A DNA stretch of 64,000 nt, from contig JAPDFW010000011.1 in the NCBI GenBank assembly GCA_028826165.1, forward strand, positions 251,001 to 315,000, in the 5' to 3' direction. The notes under the pieces were generated by a model. That model was not told where the DNA came from and did not search any database. It saw only the letters and a list, made by a program, of their open reading frames with translations. The translations under genes were made by a program, and so were the position numbers. This document shows positions 1-11,750 of the stretch, one piece after another. Source of the DNA: Anaeramoeba ignava (taxonomy: Eukaryota; Metamonada; Anaeramoebidae). Positions within the stretch are counted from its first letter, which is position 1. Each line of letters opens with the position of its first letter.

Positions 1-173
1 TTAATATTCAAATCAAATCAATTTTAATTCAATTTAATTCAATATTTAATTCAATATTTAATTCAATTCAATTCAAATTCAATTCAATTCAATTTAATTC
101 AATTCAATTTTTAATAAATTCGAAAAAATCATTTTTTTCATTTTTCATTTGTTTCATTTTCAAAAAAAAAATA
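1..173. repeat. AT-rich low-complexity leader
   Basis: Imperfect repeats of TTCAATTCAATT-type pentamers fill the first 120 bases. The last 40 bases before the first gene carry two TTTCATTTTT-type pyrimidine tracts, the initiator-like motif seen upstream of most genes in this window. No coding sequence is visible. Confidence 0.6.
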
Positions 174-830
174 ATGCAAAGATTTTTTATTGTTTGTGGA
201 GAACAAAACGCAAAAAAAACACACCAAATTCAAATTATATTCAATTTAATTAAAAATAAATTCAAATCAATTAATATTGGTGGATTTATACAAAAAAGAA
301 TTTATGATTCAAAAAATAATTTCCAAGGATATGATTTATTACTTCTTCCAGAAATCAAAATATATCCTTTTGCAAGAATTAAACCAACTGAATTAAATAA
401 AGAAATAACAAAAGAAATGAAACTCAAAAGAGATCCAAGAGAAAGATTTGATTTTGATAATTCTGTATTTAAAATTGTTGAAAATCAATTAAAAAAATTA
501 TCTGGAAAAACAAACATTTGGATATTTGATGAACTTAGTAAACTTGAAGCACAAGGAAATGGTCATATTAATCCAATTAAATCACTTTGGGAAAAAGAAA
601 AAAATTCAAATTCTTTGTTTTTATTTTCAATGAGAGATTTTCTTGTTCCAAAAATTATTCCATCAATTTTATCATCTGAAAAAGAAAATGATTCAATTCA
701 AAACTTTGACAATTTAACAAAGAAATATAAAATTGAGAAACTTCAATTACCAACTGATTCACAAACTATTGAGAACTTCCAAATTTCTATTATAAATTCA
801 TTATCCAAAAATTTAAATTTTAAAATTTGA
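174..830 (+). CDS. THEP1/DUF2478-like NTPase with altered P-loop
   Basis: Single-exon 218-aa protein. The layout follows small THEP1-type nucleoside-triphosphatases: an N-terminal beta strand plus P-loop (residues 5-18), a GGFIQKR segment near residue 36 matching the family 'GF...R' motif, and WIFDELSKLEAQGNG near residue 116 matching the Walker B-like 'DE.GKLE..G' signature. The P-loop reads GEQNAKKT: the Lys-Thr pair is kept but the preceding Gly is Lys, so nucleotide binding may be altered. There is no signal peptide or membrane segment. The start is the first ATG after a TTTCATTTTC tract. The family is known for broad NTP hydrolysis in vitro with unclear cellular role. Assignment rests on motif order, not alignment. 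Confidence 0.5.
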   Translation: MQRFFIVCGEQNAKKTHQIQIIFNLIKNKFKSINIGGFIQKRIYDSKNNFQGYDLLLLPEIKIYPFARIKPTELNKEITKEMKLKRDPRERFDFDNSVFKIVENQLKKLSGKTNIWIFDELSKLEAQGNGHINPIKSLWEKEKNSNSLFLFSMRDFLVPKIIPSILSSEKENDSIQNFDNLTKKYKIEKLQLPTDSQTIENFQISIINSLSKNLNFKI

Positions 831-916
831 TTTAAAATTTAAAATTTGATTTAAAATTTAAAGAAATAAAAATTCAATTTAACAATTTATTTTTAATTTA
901 TTCATTTATAGAAAAT

Positions 917-1922
917 TTAGAATTTAAAATCTAAATTGTTGTTATACAAATTAAATAAATTTCGACATTCTTCTAATTGTTTAATTGAATAACCAGTTAC
1001 AAAAATAATTAAATCATCATCTGGAAAATATATTGATAAAATAGAAGCTGCAATTTCACTTGGGAAAAAATTAACAGAAATTGGATTTTTTATTACAATT
1101 TTAATCAATTTAATCATTTTTGTATAAATATCATCATCTTGAACAATAAATTGATTTTTTTCATTTTGAAAAATAAATATTTCCTTCTTTTCTTTATTTA
1201 CTTGAAGAAAAATTTGAAACTCTTGATAGAAAATATTCTAAAAAACTATTTACTGTTGTTGGAATAAAAGAATCTATTATTTTGATTAATTCAACTTCTA
1301 AATTACTAATTTGATTATAACTTTTTGATTTTTTATGATATTTTGGAAAAAACATTTGAAAACAAGAAATTGAAGGAACTTCTTCTTCATAAACTTTCCC
1401 AGCAATAGAAACACATGCTATTATTGCAAAATCACTTTGATTTTTTAAAGTTAAAGGTAAAGATGAAATCATTTTATCAAGATAATAAACAGCAAAAAAA
1501 AAAGTTTCATTTTGAAAATTTAATTTTGAACAAATTGTATCAATTTTTTGAATTGCTTTAATTCTAAATGAAAAATCAATAATTTCTTCTTCTTTTTCTT
1601 CTTTATTTTGTGATTTTGAAAAAATGGTTAAATTTTGGAAAATTTTTTGTTCTTTTTCAAACATTTTTTGTAATTGAATTGTTTGAAGTGTTTGAATTGA
1701 TATTTTAATTGGTGATTTTTCGTTTAAATCATTTTTAGAAATGAAAGAACATAAAAATTTATTTGGTATTAATTTTCTTTTTATTTGTATTTCTTTTGAT
1801 TTATTATTTGAATTAATTAATTGATTAATTTTTTCAATATTTTTTTCTTTTGATTGATTTGGAAAAAATGGATTTATATTATATTTAATTATATTTTTTT
1901 TAACAAATTTTGGAAAAATCAT
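917..1922 (-). CDS. cyclin, two exons
   Basis: Exon 1 runs 1922 to 1202 and exon 2 runs 1137 to 917. They are joined over a 64-nt intron (1138-1201, GTAAAT...TTCAAG), and the frame continues only across this splice. The ~313-aa product has a basic N-terminus of ~110 residues, then a cyclin box. The helix pattern RIKAIQKIDTIC...FFFAVYYLDKMIS...IACVSIAGKVYEE is typical of A/B-type cyclin N-boxes, and a shorter second helical domain lies in exon 2. Cyclins bind and activate cyclin-dependent kinases; the partner cannot be read here. No destruction box is obvious. Transcription is divergent from the PAS gene at 2260. Confidence 0.72.
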
Positions 1923-2259
1923 TTAAAAAAAAAATGAAAAAAAATGAAAAATAAAAAAATGGAAAAAAAATTAAAAAATTTTTTAATTAAAAAATTAAAC
2001 TTAAAATAATAGATTTTTGAATAATAATTAATTTTAAAATGAATAATTTGAAATAAAAATGAAAAATTTTCTTGTTTTTTTTTTTTTGATCTTTATTTAA
2101 ATTTTTTTTTTTCAATTAATAAAAAGAAATTCATTTTTTTCTTTTGCTTTTACTTTTCATTTCTTTTAATTTTTTACTTTGTTTTTCTTGTTCTCTTTTT
2201 ATTTTGCTTTTTTGCTATATCAAAAATAAAGTGATCAAATAATTAAAAAACCAAAACAA
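1923..2259. promoter_or_regulatory. divergent intergenic region with TCATTTTT tracts
   Basis: 337 bases between the divergent cyclin and PAS genes. Next to the cyclin start, the minus strand carries repeated CATTTTTTTTCATTTTTT. On the plus strand, near 2130-2165, runs such as TTCATTTTTTTC precede the PAS start. These resemble TCA(+1)-type initiators. No RNA gene or other ORF is visible. Confidence 0.4.
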
Positions 2260-4713
2260 ATGGGAATCAAACATTCTATTTCAACAGTTATTTCTTCAAG
2301 AAAGAAAAAATCTTTTTTAAAACTTCTTGGATTTTCAATTGAATCTATAATTTTAGTTAATAATTCAGATAAAATATTATATGCAAATTCAGTTGCTGAA
2401 AATTTCTTTTGTGATTCAACAAAAAAATCTTTAACACATTTTAAATTTTCAGAAATTAGTAATCAAAATCAATTCCAAATGAATAAATCTTTTCAAGAAG
2501 CTCAAATTGAAATTATTGATAAAATTATTAAGTAAAAAAAACTCAAAAAAACACAAAAGAAAATTTTTTTTTTTAAATCTAAACAAAAAACAAAAACAAA
2601 AAATCTAAACAAAAAACAAAAAAAATAGAGCAAATGATCAAGCTTATGATTTTGATTGGGTTATGAAAACAATATCTGGAAAAGAATTACTTGTTCATAT
2701 TTGGGTAAAACAATTTCATTTTATAAATATTCATTTAAATATAATATTGATTTAAATATTGATTTAAATATTTGATTTAAATATTTATATAAATATTGAT
2801 TTAAATATTGATATAAATATTGATTTAAATATTGATTTAAATATTGATTTAAATATTTATTTAAATATTGATTTAAATATTGATTTAAATATTTGATTTA
2901 AATATTTGATTTAAATATTGATTTAAATATTTATTTAAATATTGATTTAAATATTTGATTTAAATATTGATTTAAATATTGATTTAAATATTTATATTTG
3001 ATTTAAATATTGATTTAAATATTTGATTTAAATATAATATTGATTTAAATATTGATTTAAATATAATATTGATTTAAATATTGATTTTAAATATTGATTT
3101 AAATATATTTATTTAAATATTTGATATAAATATTGATTTTAAATATTGATTTAAAATATTTGATTTAAATATTTGATTTAAATATTAGATTTAAATATTG
3201 ATTTAAATATATTTATTTGATTTAAATTTTTATATAAATATTGATTTAAATATTGATTTAAATATTTGATTTAAATATTTGATTTAAATATTTGATTTAA
3301 AATATTGATTTAAATATTTATATTTGATTTAAATATTGATTTAAATATTTGATTTAAATATTGATTTAAATATTGATATAAATATTGATTTAAATATTGA
3401 TTTAAATATTGATATAAATATTGATTTAAATATATTGATTTTAAATATTGATTTAAATATTTGATTTAAATATTTGATTTAAATATTTGATTTAAATATT
3501 TGATTTAAATATTTGATTTAAATATTTGATTTAAATATTTGATTTAAATATTTGATTTAAATATTTGATTTAAATATTTGATTTAAATATTTGATTTAAA
3601 TATTTGATTTAAATATTTGATTTAAATATTTGATTTAAATATTTGATTTAAATATTTTGATTTAAATATTTGATTTAAATATTTGATTTAAATATTTGAT
3701 TTAAATATTTGATTTAAATATTGATTTAAATATTTGATTTAAATATTGATTTAAATATTTGATATAAATATTGATTTAAATATTCATTTAAATATTGATT
3801 TAAATATTTGATTTAAATATTTGATTTAAATATTGATTTAAATATTTGATATAAATATTTGATTTAAATATTTGTTTTAAATATTGATTTAAATATTGAT
3901 TTAAATATTTATTTAAATATTGATTTAAATATTGATTTAAATATTTGATTTAAATATTTGATTTAAATATTGATTTAAATATTGTTTTAAATATTTATTT
4001 GTTTCATTTAAATTTATTTATGAATTTAGGCAACTCTAATTGATTTTGGTGGAGAAATTTGTGTTCAACAAATAATTCGAAAAACTCCAAATTTTAAAAA
4101 AGCAGAAACTTCACAAAAATCAGAAACCTCACAAGAAAAAAATTCAGAATCAAATTTAGATTCAAATTCAGAAAAAAGTGGAATAATATCAAAAAACAAT
4201 TCATTTAATCAAATTGATGTTTCAAATCTTTCATCAACAGATAAAACATCAACAAGTTCTCAAGTAACTCCACGAATAAACACAAGAAATCCAACATTTT
4301 TATCAGTTGAAGATCAAGAATTTGAAGAAGATCTTGAAAATAAAATTGATACAACCAAAATGAAAATAAGAAGTTTTGATGATCCTGAAATTGAACTTAA
4401 AATTGTTGATGCTTTGAATTCAATCCAAAAACTATCTTTAGAATGGATTTCTTCTAAAAATTTATTTTTACAAGACATTTCAGATCGAATCCAATCAGAA
4501 CGTCAAAAGTTTCGTCAAAAATATAATCAACTTGAATCTCAATTACAAAGAAGACTTGGTGGATTTGAAGCTGAAAAAGAAGTTAAAAATTCTGTTGTGA
4601 AAAAAAATGAAAAACTTAAAAAACAACTTGATTCAATTAGTGAAATTATTAAAGAACAATCTCCAATTACACAAAAACTTTATCAAGAAGTTAAAAATTT
4701 GGAAACAAATTAA
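2260..4713 (+). CDS. PAS-domain coiled-coil protein, three exons
   Basis: Exons 2260-2531, 2629-2704 and 4030-4713 keep phase and give 343 aa. Residues ~18-120 look like one PAS fold: ESIILVNNSDKILYANSVAENFF is the usual opening, followed by 'FSEIS' and, in exon 2, FDWVMKTISGKELLVHIW and ATLIDFGGE. PAS domains sense ligands or mediate dimerisation. No kinase, cyclase or other output domain follows. Instead there is a Ser/Thr/Glu-rich linker and a C-terminal coiled coil (~residues 250-340), so it is probably a scaffold or sensor adaptor. Intron 1 is 97 nt. Intron 2 is 1325 nt of tandem satellite inserted inside the PAS fold. Confidence 0.65.
2705..4029 (+). repeat. intron 2 satellite, 12-13 bp ATTTAAATATTGATTTA units
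   Basis: The intron from GGTAAAAC to the TTTAG acceptor is almost entirely alternating 12- and 13-bp units of the form TTGATTTAAATA and TTTGATTTAAATA, with occasional ATAAATA variants. The 3480-3720 stretch is a nearly pure 13-bp array. Nothing else is encoded. The motif is not used in other introns of the window. Confidence 0.9.
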
Positions 4714-4853
4714 AATCAAGAAAAAAAAAAGTGGAACAAAAAAAAATATTTTTTTTTCTCAATTTCTTTTTTTAATTTTATGAAGAAATAAAAATAGGAA
4801 TCAAAAATCAAAAATCAATTTTTAAATTTTAAATTTAAATTTTTGTATTAACT

Positions 4854-7800
4854 TTAACTGTTTGAACTTTTTAATAATTTCTTTTTGCTTGTTTTAATAA
4901 TATAAGAGTTCTTTTCAATTTTTCTTCGATCTTTAATAGCAGGATCTTCATTCAAAAGTTCATCCATTAATTCTTCATCATAAATACGTGCCATCAATTC
5001 ACCTTCAAGAATAGATTTTAAAGGATTAACAAGTGAATACATGACAGTTTTTGGAACACTATCAAAAATGGATATTTTAACTGTTCTAAAATAAGATATA
5101 ACAACCTCTCTAACTAACCAAATATCTCGATTTGCTTGATTTTTTTCATGGAAAATTCCTTGTGCATTTCTTTTTAAACTTGAACACCAAGTTTTCAATG
5201 CTACTTCATTTTCTGCTAATAATTCCATAAATTCTCCTCCATCAACTGTATTTATTGGATGTCTTATTCTGAAATATGTTTTCAAGTTTTGTTCTGGTAT
5301 TGGATAATTTTTTGATTTACTAAAAATTGATTTTCTTCTTTTCGGTTGATCTGTTGGACCTTCTGGAAAATCTATTAATTTCTCTAAATTGGTTAATTTT
5401 CCAAAATGTCATGTTTGTGAATATTTTTTGTTTTATCAATTTTTTATATGCTTTTTGATTTAAATTTACTTGAAACCTCAGGATCATCTTTCTTTTCTTC
5501 AAGCTCTTTTTTTATTTTCTCAATATCATCAACTGTTTCAATAATGCATCCTTCCAAAGGAACAACTCCCAAAGCTGTTGGCTCTTTTGGACCAGAATAA
5601 TAAAACAAGGTTTTAGCCTTCAAAACAAACCAACGTCTTTGCCACTTCTTAGTTTTACTTCTTCTTTTTTCAAGCCATCCTTCCAAAATATCACTTTTTT
5701 TATCTTCAGTAAATCTTCTAATATGCAAAGTTGGATTTTCAAAATTAATATAAGCAAGTTCCATTCGAATAACTTGTTCTATAAGTTCCAATGTTGGTTT
5801 TGTTAATCTTTTTATTAATGCAATAGAAATTTCTAAGATTCTTGTTCGAAGCATTGGGAAATTTTCAAAATATTGAATCTTATTTGTTGTATCTGTAATA
5901 ATTCCTATCAACTCTTTTTCAACATCCATAATACATTTCTTGCATGGTTCAAATAATCTAAGAAGTCCAACTCTAATTGCCCAATGAAATGCTTTTTCAG
6001 GAATTCCCATTCTTGATATTGCTCCTTCTGAGTTTTGTATATATTTCGAAATTGCTAAATTAATTTTATCCAAAAAAAATTTTAACATAAATATATTTTT
6101 TTACATGAAAGAATATTTATTTTTACTTTCTTCATCTAAATCATCTTCAAGTCTTAAATCTTCAATATTATCATGTAAAGCTGTTGTATAATGATATTTA
6201 ATTTTAGCTCCTCCAAGTAATCTTTCTGAAAATTTTGAAACAACTGATCCATCAACATCTGAACTTGTTCCATCAATTAAATTTTTAAATTCTTGTGCAA
6301 ATCCTGATAAAGATCTAAATGCAATCTTTTTTTTTATTTTTATTTTTATTTTTATATTTATTTTCTTATTAAATTTAAATTATTATTAACCTGTTTTCTT
6401 TGAATTTCTCCTTCAGTTTCTCCAATTTTTTCTAATTCACTTTCTGTTTTTGATAAATTTTCATCAACACTTTTTGAAATTTCAGGAAGAGAATTTTGAA
6501 TATGTTGAATTAATTTCTATTAAAATATAAAATATCAACAATTAAAATATAAATATTTTTTATAAATAAATATTATTTAAAATATAAAATATTCTTTATA
6601 AATAAATATTATTTAAAATATAAAATATTCTTTATAAATAAATATTAATATTATTTAAAATATAAAATATTTTTTATAAATAAATATCAATATTATTTAA
6701 AATATAAAATATTCTTTATAAATAAATATCAACATTATTTAAAATATTTATAAAATATTTTTTATAAATAAATATCAATATTATTTAAAATATAAAATAT
6801 TTTTATAAATAAATATCAATATTATTTAAAATATTAAATATTTTTATAAATAAATATCAACATTATTTAAAATATAAATATCAATATTTTTAAAATATTC
6901 TTTATAAATAAATATCAACATTATTTAAAAATATAAAATATTTTTATAAATAAATATCAATATTATTTAAAAATATAAAATATTTTTATAAATAAATATC
7001 AATATTATTTAAAATATAAAATATTTTTATAAATAAATATTATTTAAAATATAAAATATTATTTATAAATAAATATCAACATTAAAATATTCTTTATAAA
7101 TAAATATCAACATTATTTAAAATATTAAAAATTTTTTATAAATAAAATCAAAATATTAAAATATTTAAAATATCAATAATATTTTAAAATATAAAAGTTT
7201 AAATAAATATCAATATTATTTAAAATAAGTACATAAATGAATATTAATATTATTTAAAAATATATAAAATATTTTTTATAAATAAATATCAATATTATTT
7301 AAAATATAAAATATTCTTTATAAATAAATATTATTTAAAATATTATTTTATTAAAAAAATATTTTAAAATATAAAAATATTTTTATAAAATAAATATTTT
7401 TTTAAAATATTATTTATAAAAAATATAAACATTATTTTAAAATATAAAATATTCTTTATAAATAAATATCAACAATATTTAAAATATAAAATATTCTTTA
7501 TAAATAAATAAAATATTATTTAAAATATATAAAATATTCTTTATAAATAAATATCAACAATATTTAAAATATAAAAATATTTTTTAAAAAATATAAAAAA
7601 TATTTAAAATTAAAATATTTTTATAAAATAAATATCAACATTATTTAAAATATTAAAATATTTTTATAAATAAATATCAATATTATTTAAAATATAAAAT
7701 ATTTTTATAAATAAATATCAATATTATTTAAAATATTTATAAAAAATATCAACATTTTTAAAATATTAAATATTTTTATAAATAAAATATCAACATTATT

Positions 7801-10786
7801 TAAAATATAAAAAAATAAATAAAATATCAATTTATTAAATAAATAAAATATTATTTTAAAAATATTAAAATATTTTTAAAAATAAAATATTTTTAAATAA
7901 ATATCAATATTTAAAATATAAAATATTTTTATAAATAAATATCAACATTATTTAAAATATATTTAAATAAAAATACATTTTTAAAAATAAAATATCTTTA
8001 TAAATTAAATATCAATATTATTTAAAATATTCTTTTTATAAATAAATAAATATTTAAAATATAAAAATATTTTTATAAATAAATATCAATTTATTTAAAA
8101 TATATTATTTAAAAATATAAAATATTTTTTATAAATAAATATCAATATTATTTAAAATATAAAATATTTTTATAAATAAATATCAACAATATTTAAAATA
8201 TAAAATATTATTTAAAATAAAAAATATTTAAAATATAAATATTTTTATAAATAAATAATATTTAAAATATTTTAAAAAATATAAAATATTATTTAAAATA
8301 TAAATATTCTTTATAAATAAATATATTATTTAAAATATAAAAATATTTTTATAAATAAATATCAATATTATTTAAAATATAAAATATTTTTATAAATAAA
8401 TATCAATATTATTTAAAATATAAAATATTTTTATAAATAAATATCAACATTATTTAAAATTGTAGCAAGATATCCAGATCCCATTTTATCTGCAATATGA
8501 GCATATTTTGGATGAGTTTGAAAGAATGTTTCTTCTGAACTCAAAGCTTCTTTTACTTTTTTCTTTTGGTCAATATCTTTTTGACCTCTATTAACAACTC
8601 CAATAAATTTCATTCCAAGTAAATCTCCATTAAGAATATCAAGTGCATCAGTTCCTTCATCCATTAAATCAAGTTTTGTTAAAACTCCAATTGTTCTTTC
8701 TCCTATAAAAGGAATCGAATCAATTTTTTGATTTTGATTTTGATTTTGATTTTGATTTTAATTTTGATTTTGAATTTCGATTTTGATTTTGAATTTAATT
8801 TTGAATTTTGATTTTGATTTTGAATTTGATTTTGAATTTGATTTTTGAAATGAAATTTTTACTTTTTGGATCAACACTTTTTGCTAATTTTAATGAATCG
8901 GAATTTGCAAGATCACTATTTGCAGGTGTTACTGCTAGAATGATACAATTAGGTCTTTTGATATAATTTAACACCATACTTTCAATTTGTTTTTCAATAT
9001 CTTCAGGTTGATCACCTTTAATAATTTTTAAATCAAAAATTGAATTTAATTTTTAATTTGGAATTTGAATTTGATTTTGAATTTGAATTTGAATTTGAAT
9101 TTAAATTGATTTTTGTTTTGAATTTGATTTTGAATTTAATTTGAATTTGAATTTGGAATTTGAATTGAATTTTGAATTTGATTTTGAATTTAATTTTGAA
9201 TTTTGAATTTGATTTTGATTTTTAATTTTGAATTTGAATTTTATTTTGAATTTGATTTTAATTTTGTTTTGGATTTGATTTTGAATTTTGAATTTGATTT
9301 TGATTTTGAATTTGAATTTTGAATTGAATTTTGAATTTGATTTTGATTTTGATTTTGAATTTAATTTTTAATTTTTGTTTTGGATTTGATTTTGAATTTG
9401 ATTTTTTGAATTTGATTTTGATTTTGAAATTTGAATTTTTGAATTTGATTTTTTGATTTTTGAATTTGAAATTTGAATTTAAGATTTGAAAAAGAAAGAA
9501 TACCAACAATTTAATTTTAATTTGAATTTTGAATTTTGATTCAATTTAATTTAAATTAACAACATTTTTTGAATTGAATAAGATTAATTGGTAATTGAAT
9601 TTTGATTTTTATTTTGAATTTGTAATTTGATTTTGATTTTCATTTGAATTTGAATTTGAATTTCATCAAAAATTTAATATTTTTGTTTATTTTTGAATCC
9701 ATATTTTTAATAAACAAAAATAAAATAATTTAAAAGAAATAATTTGAATTTTGATTTTGAATTTTAATTTTAATTTTTATTTGAATTTGAAATTTGAATT
9801 TGAAATTGGAAATGAATTGTAAAAAAGCATACTTCTTGTTACAATTTGATTACACTATTTAATTATAAATTTAAATTTAATTTTTATTTTTAATTTCAGT
9901 TTTAATTTTAATTTTTAATTTAAATTTAATTTTTAATTTTTTTTTTTAATTTTTTCAAATGAATTTTTCAAAATTTCATTTTAATATTTTTTTTATTTTT
10001 ATAAAAAAACTTTTATTTTAATTTTAATTTTTAATTTTATAAAATGAATTTTAATTTCAATTTTAATTTAATTTTAATTTTTACCTTTTTAATTTAAATT
10101 TTAATTTTAAAACAAATTGGTCTTCTTTTAATTTTAATTTTATAAATTTTAAATTTAATTTTTAATTTTTAATTTTAATTTTAATTTTAGTTTTAATTTT
10201 AATTTTAAATGAATTTTAATTTTAATTAAAATTTTAATTTGAATTTTAATTTTATAAATGAATTTTATAAATGAATTTTAATTTTAATTTTAATTTTAAT
10301 TTTAATTTTAATTTTAATATTAATTTTAATTTTATAAATGAATTTGAATTTTAATTTTAATTTTAATTTTAATTTTAATTTTATAAATGAATTTTAATTT
10401 TAGTTTGGATTTTAATTTTAATTTGAATTTTAATTTGAATTTGAATTTTAATTTTAATTTTGATTTCTGTTATTATTTTTGTTATTTTTACCGTGGTAGA
10501 AAATCTCTTCCAACAACACTTTCTAAAACACTACTTTTCCCAGAACTTTGACAACCAACAACTGCAATTTGTGGTAAATCAAGATTTGCAATTCTAAAAA
10601 TTGATTAATTCAATTTTTATTAAAAAAGAAAAAATAATTAAATTCATTTTTTATAAATTATTTTTAATTAATTTTTTCTCTTTTATTTTATATTTTTCTA
10701 TTTATTAACCCAAGTTTTGTAAATGCATCATGAAGTTTATTAACAATTTCAATGAGTAAACTTCCTTCTTTATTTGCATTTTTCAT
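4854..10786 (-). CDS. dynamin with PH domain and GED; G2/G3 segment unresolved
   Basis: Large GTPase that would assemble on membranes and drive fission. Readable exons (5' to 3') are 10786-10710, 10593-10492, ~9015-8863, 8702-8449, 6516-6391, 6326-6127, 6054-5470 and 5383-4854. The protein shows the G1 motif GCQSSGKSS in [10 protein letters not shown]...GRDFLP, then [26 protein letters not shown], the G4 motif [12 protein letters not shown], the stalk, a PH domain ([10 protein letters not shown]...[13 protein letters not shown], ending ...[12 protein letters not shown]) split by an intron, and a GED ending near [16 protein letters not shown]. Fragments of the G2 region (IVTRSMLF near 9830) and of a SKNVVNLN strand (near 9570) are visible but out of phase, and no DLPG (G3) is found. 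There is no proline-rich tail. This is either an intact gene with sequence errors in AT repeats or a decaying copy. Confidence 0.75.
6517..8448 (-). repeat. dynamin intron satellite, ~42-bp unit containing the donor site
   Basis: A 1932-nt intron made of several dozen imperfect ~42-bp units (plus-strand core ATAAATAAATATCAACATT, then ATTTAAAATATAAAATATT). On the coding strand the real junction is ...ATTTTAAATAAT|GTTGATATTTAT. The last 12 exon bases and the donor both recur inside many repeat units, so the array appears to have grown by duplication from the 5' splice junction. Confidence 0.85.
9016..10491 (-). repeat. low-complexity introns around the dynamin G domain
   Basis: TTTTGAATTTGA-type repeats (9040-9480) and AATTTTAATTTT-type repeats (9850-10480) fill most of this stretch. 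Two islands, ~9545-9600 and ~9795-9855, encode dynamin-like fragments (strand SKNVVNLN and IVTRSMLF). No clean splice sites restore the frame. Confidence 0.6.
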
Positions 10787-11074
10787 TTTTGATTGGGTAT
10801 TTGTTCTTCTTATTGAATTTTGTTTTTCTTTATTTTGTTTTTCATTTGATTTTTGATTTTGTTTTTCTTTGTTTTGTTTTTCTTTTGTTGAATTTGTTTT
10901 TGTGGTTTTTCTTCTTTTTATTTGTTTCTTTATTTGAATTTTTGATTTATTTTGATTTTTGAACTCATTTTAAAATTTAAAATTAAATGAATAAAAATGA
11001 AAAAATGAAAAATGAAAAATGAAAAATGAAAAATGAAAAAAATTTTTAAAAATCCAAAGAAAGAAAAAAGAAAA

Positions 11075-11192
11075 ATCATTTAGAAATCAATTTAGAAATC
11101 AATTTAAAAATTCATTTAAAAATCAATTTGGAAATCAATTTGGAAATCAATTTGGAAATCAATTTGGAAATCAATTTAAAAATCAATTTGGA
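11075..11192. repeat. 12-bp tandem array downstream of HSP20
   Basis: About nine copies of the 12-mer AAATCAATTTGG and close variants immediately 3' of the small heat-shock gene (minus strand). It overlaps the region where transcription of that gene would terminate. The rest of 10787-11193 is AT-rich, with AAAAATGAAAAATG tracts (minus-strand TCATTTTTCATTTTT) upstream of the dynamin start. Confidence 0.75.
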
Positions 11193-11193
11193 A

Positions 11194-11628
11194 TTATTTG
11201 AAGTTAATTGATAATTTCGTTTTTTCTTCTTTTTTCTCTTCTTCTTTTTTTGGAATTGTTATTGAAAGAAATCCATCTTCAAAAGAAGCATCAGATTTTT
11301 CAATTTCAGCTAATTCTGGAAGTCTAAAAGATTGTTTGAAACTTGAATAACTTCTTTCACATCTAACTCTCTTTTCTTTTTCATCTTCTTTCTCTTCTTT
11401 TTTTACTTCATGTTCTCCGAAAATTGTTAACATTCTTGATTCTTTATCAAATTCAATGTTAATTGATTCTTTTGGAATATGAATTTTTCCTGAAATTTGA
11501 ATTTCTTTTTCTGTTTCTTTTATTCCAAGTTGTGCAAATGATTTTGTTTTTCTTTCCAAATTTGAAATCCATAAAGGTTCTTCTTTATCAAAAACTGAAA
11601 ATAAAGAAGGAAATCTAATAATTGACAT
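11194..11628 (-). CDS. small heat-shock protein (HSP20/alpha-crystallin)
   Basis: Intronless 144-aa cytosolic chaperone that would bind unfolding proteins in oligomers. Residues ~42-125 form the alpha-crystallin domain: EIQISGKIHIPKESINIEFD, a Glu/Lys-rich L57-type loop, then YSSFKQSFRLPELAEIEKSDASFEDGFLSITIPK. The last segment matches the family signature 'F.R.F.LP...A.f.dGvL.i..PK'. The C-terminus has no clear IxI anchor. Length is normal for the family. Nothing suggests organelle targeting. Imperfect heat-shock elements lie ~70-120 bases upstream. Confidence 0.88.
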   Translation of the reverse strand: MSIIRFPSLFSVFDKEEPLWISNLERKTKSFAQLGIKETEKEIQISGKIHIPKESINIEFDKESRMLTIFGEHEVKKEEKEDEKEKRVRCERSYSSFKQSFRLPELAEIEKSDASFEDGFLSITIPKKEEEKKEEKTKLSINFK

Positions 11629-11689
11629 TTTTTGTTTTAATAATTAAAATCAAAAAAAATTTAAAAATTAAAAAAGAATGAAAAAGTAA

Positions 11690-11750
11690 AAATTTTTCTT
11701 TTCTTGGACACTTTTTCGTAATATCCTTGAAAGAAAAGTTTTTTCAAAAA
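11690..11750 (-). promoter_or_regulatory. possible heat-shock elements upstream of HSP20
   Basis: On the minus strand the block reads CTTTCAAGGATATTACGAAA followed by AAGTGTCCAAGAAAAG. It holds TTCaaGGA and TCCaaGAA, each one base from the HSE half-pair TTCnnGAA, plus a lone CGAA. The block has unusually high GC for this window. It is placed correctly for an HSF-binding promoter, but this is inference from imperfect matches. Confidence 0.35.
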
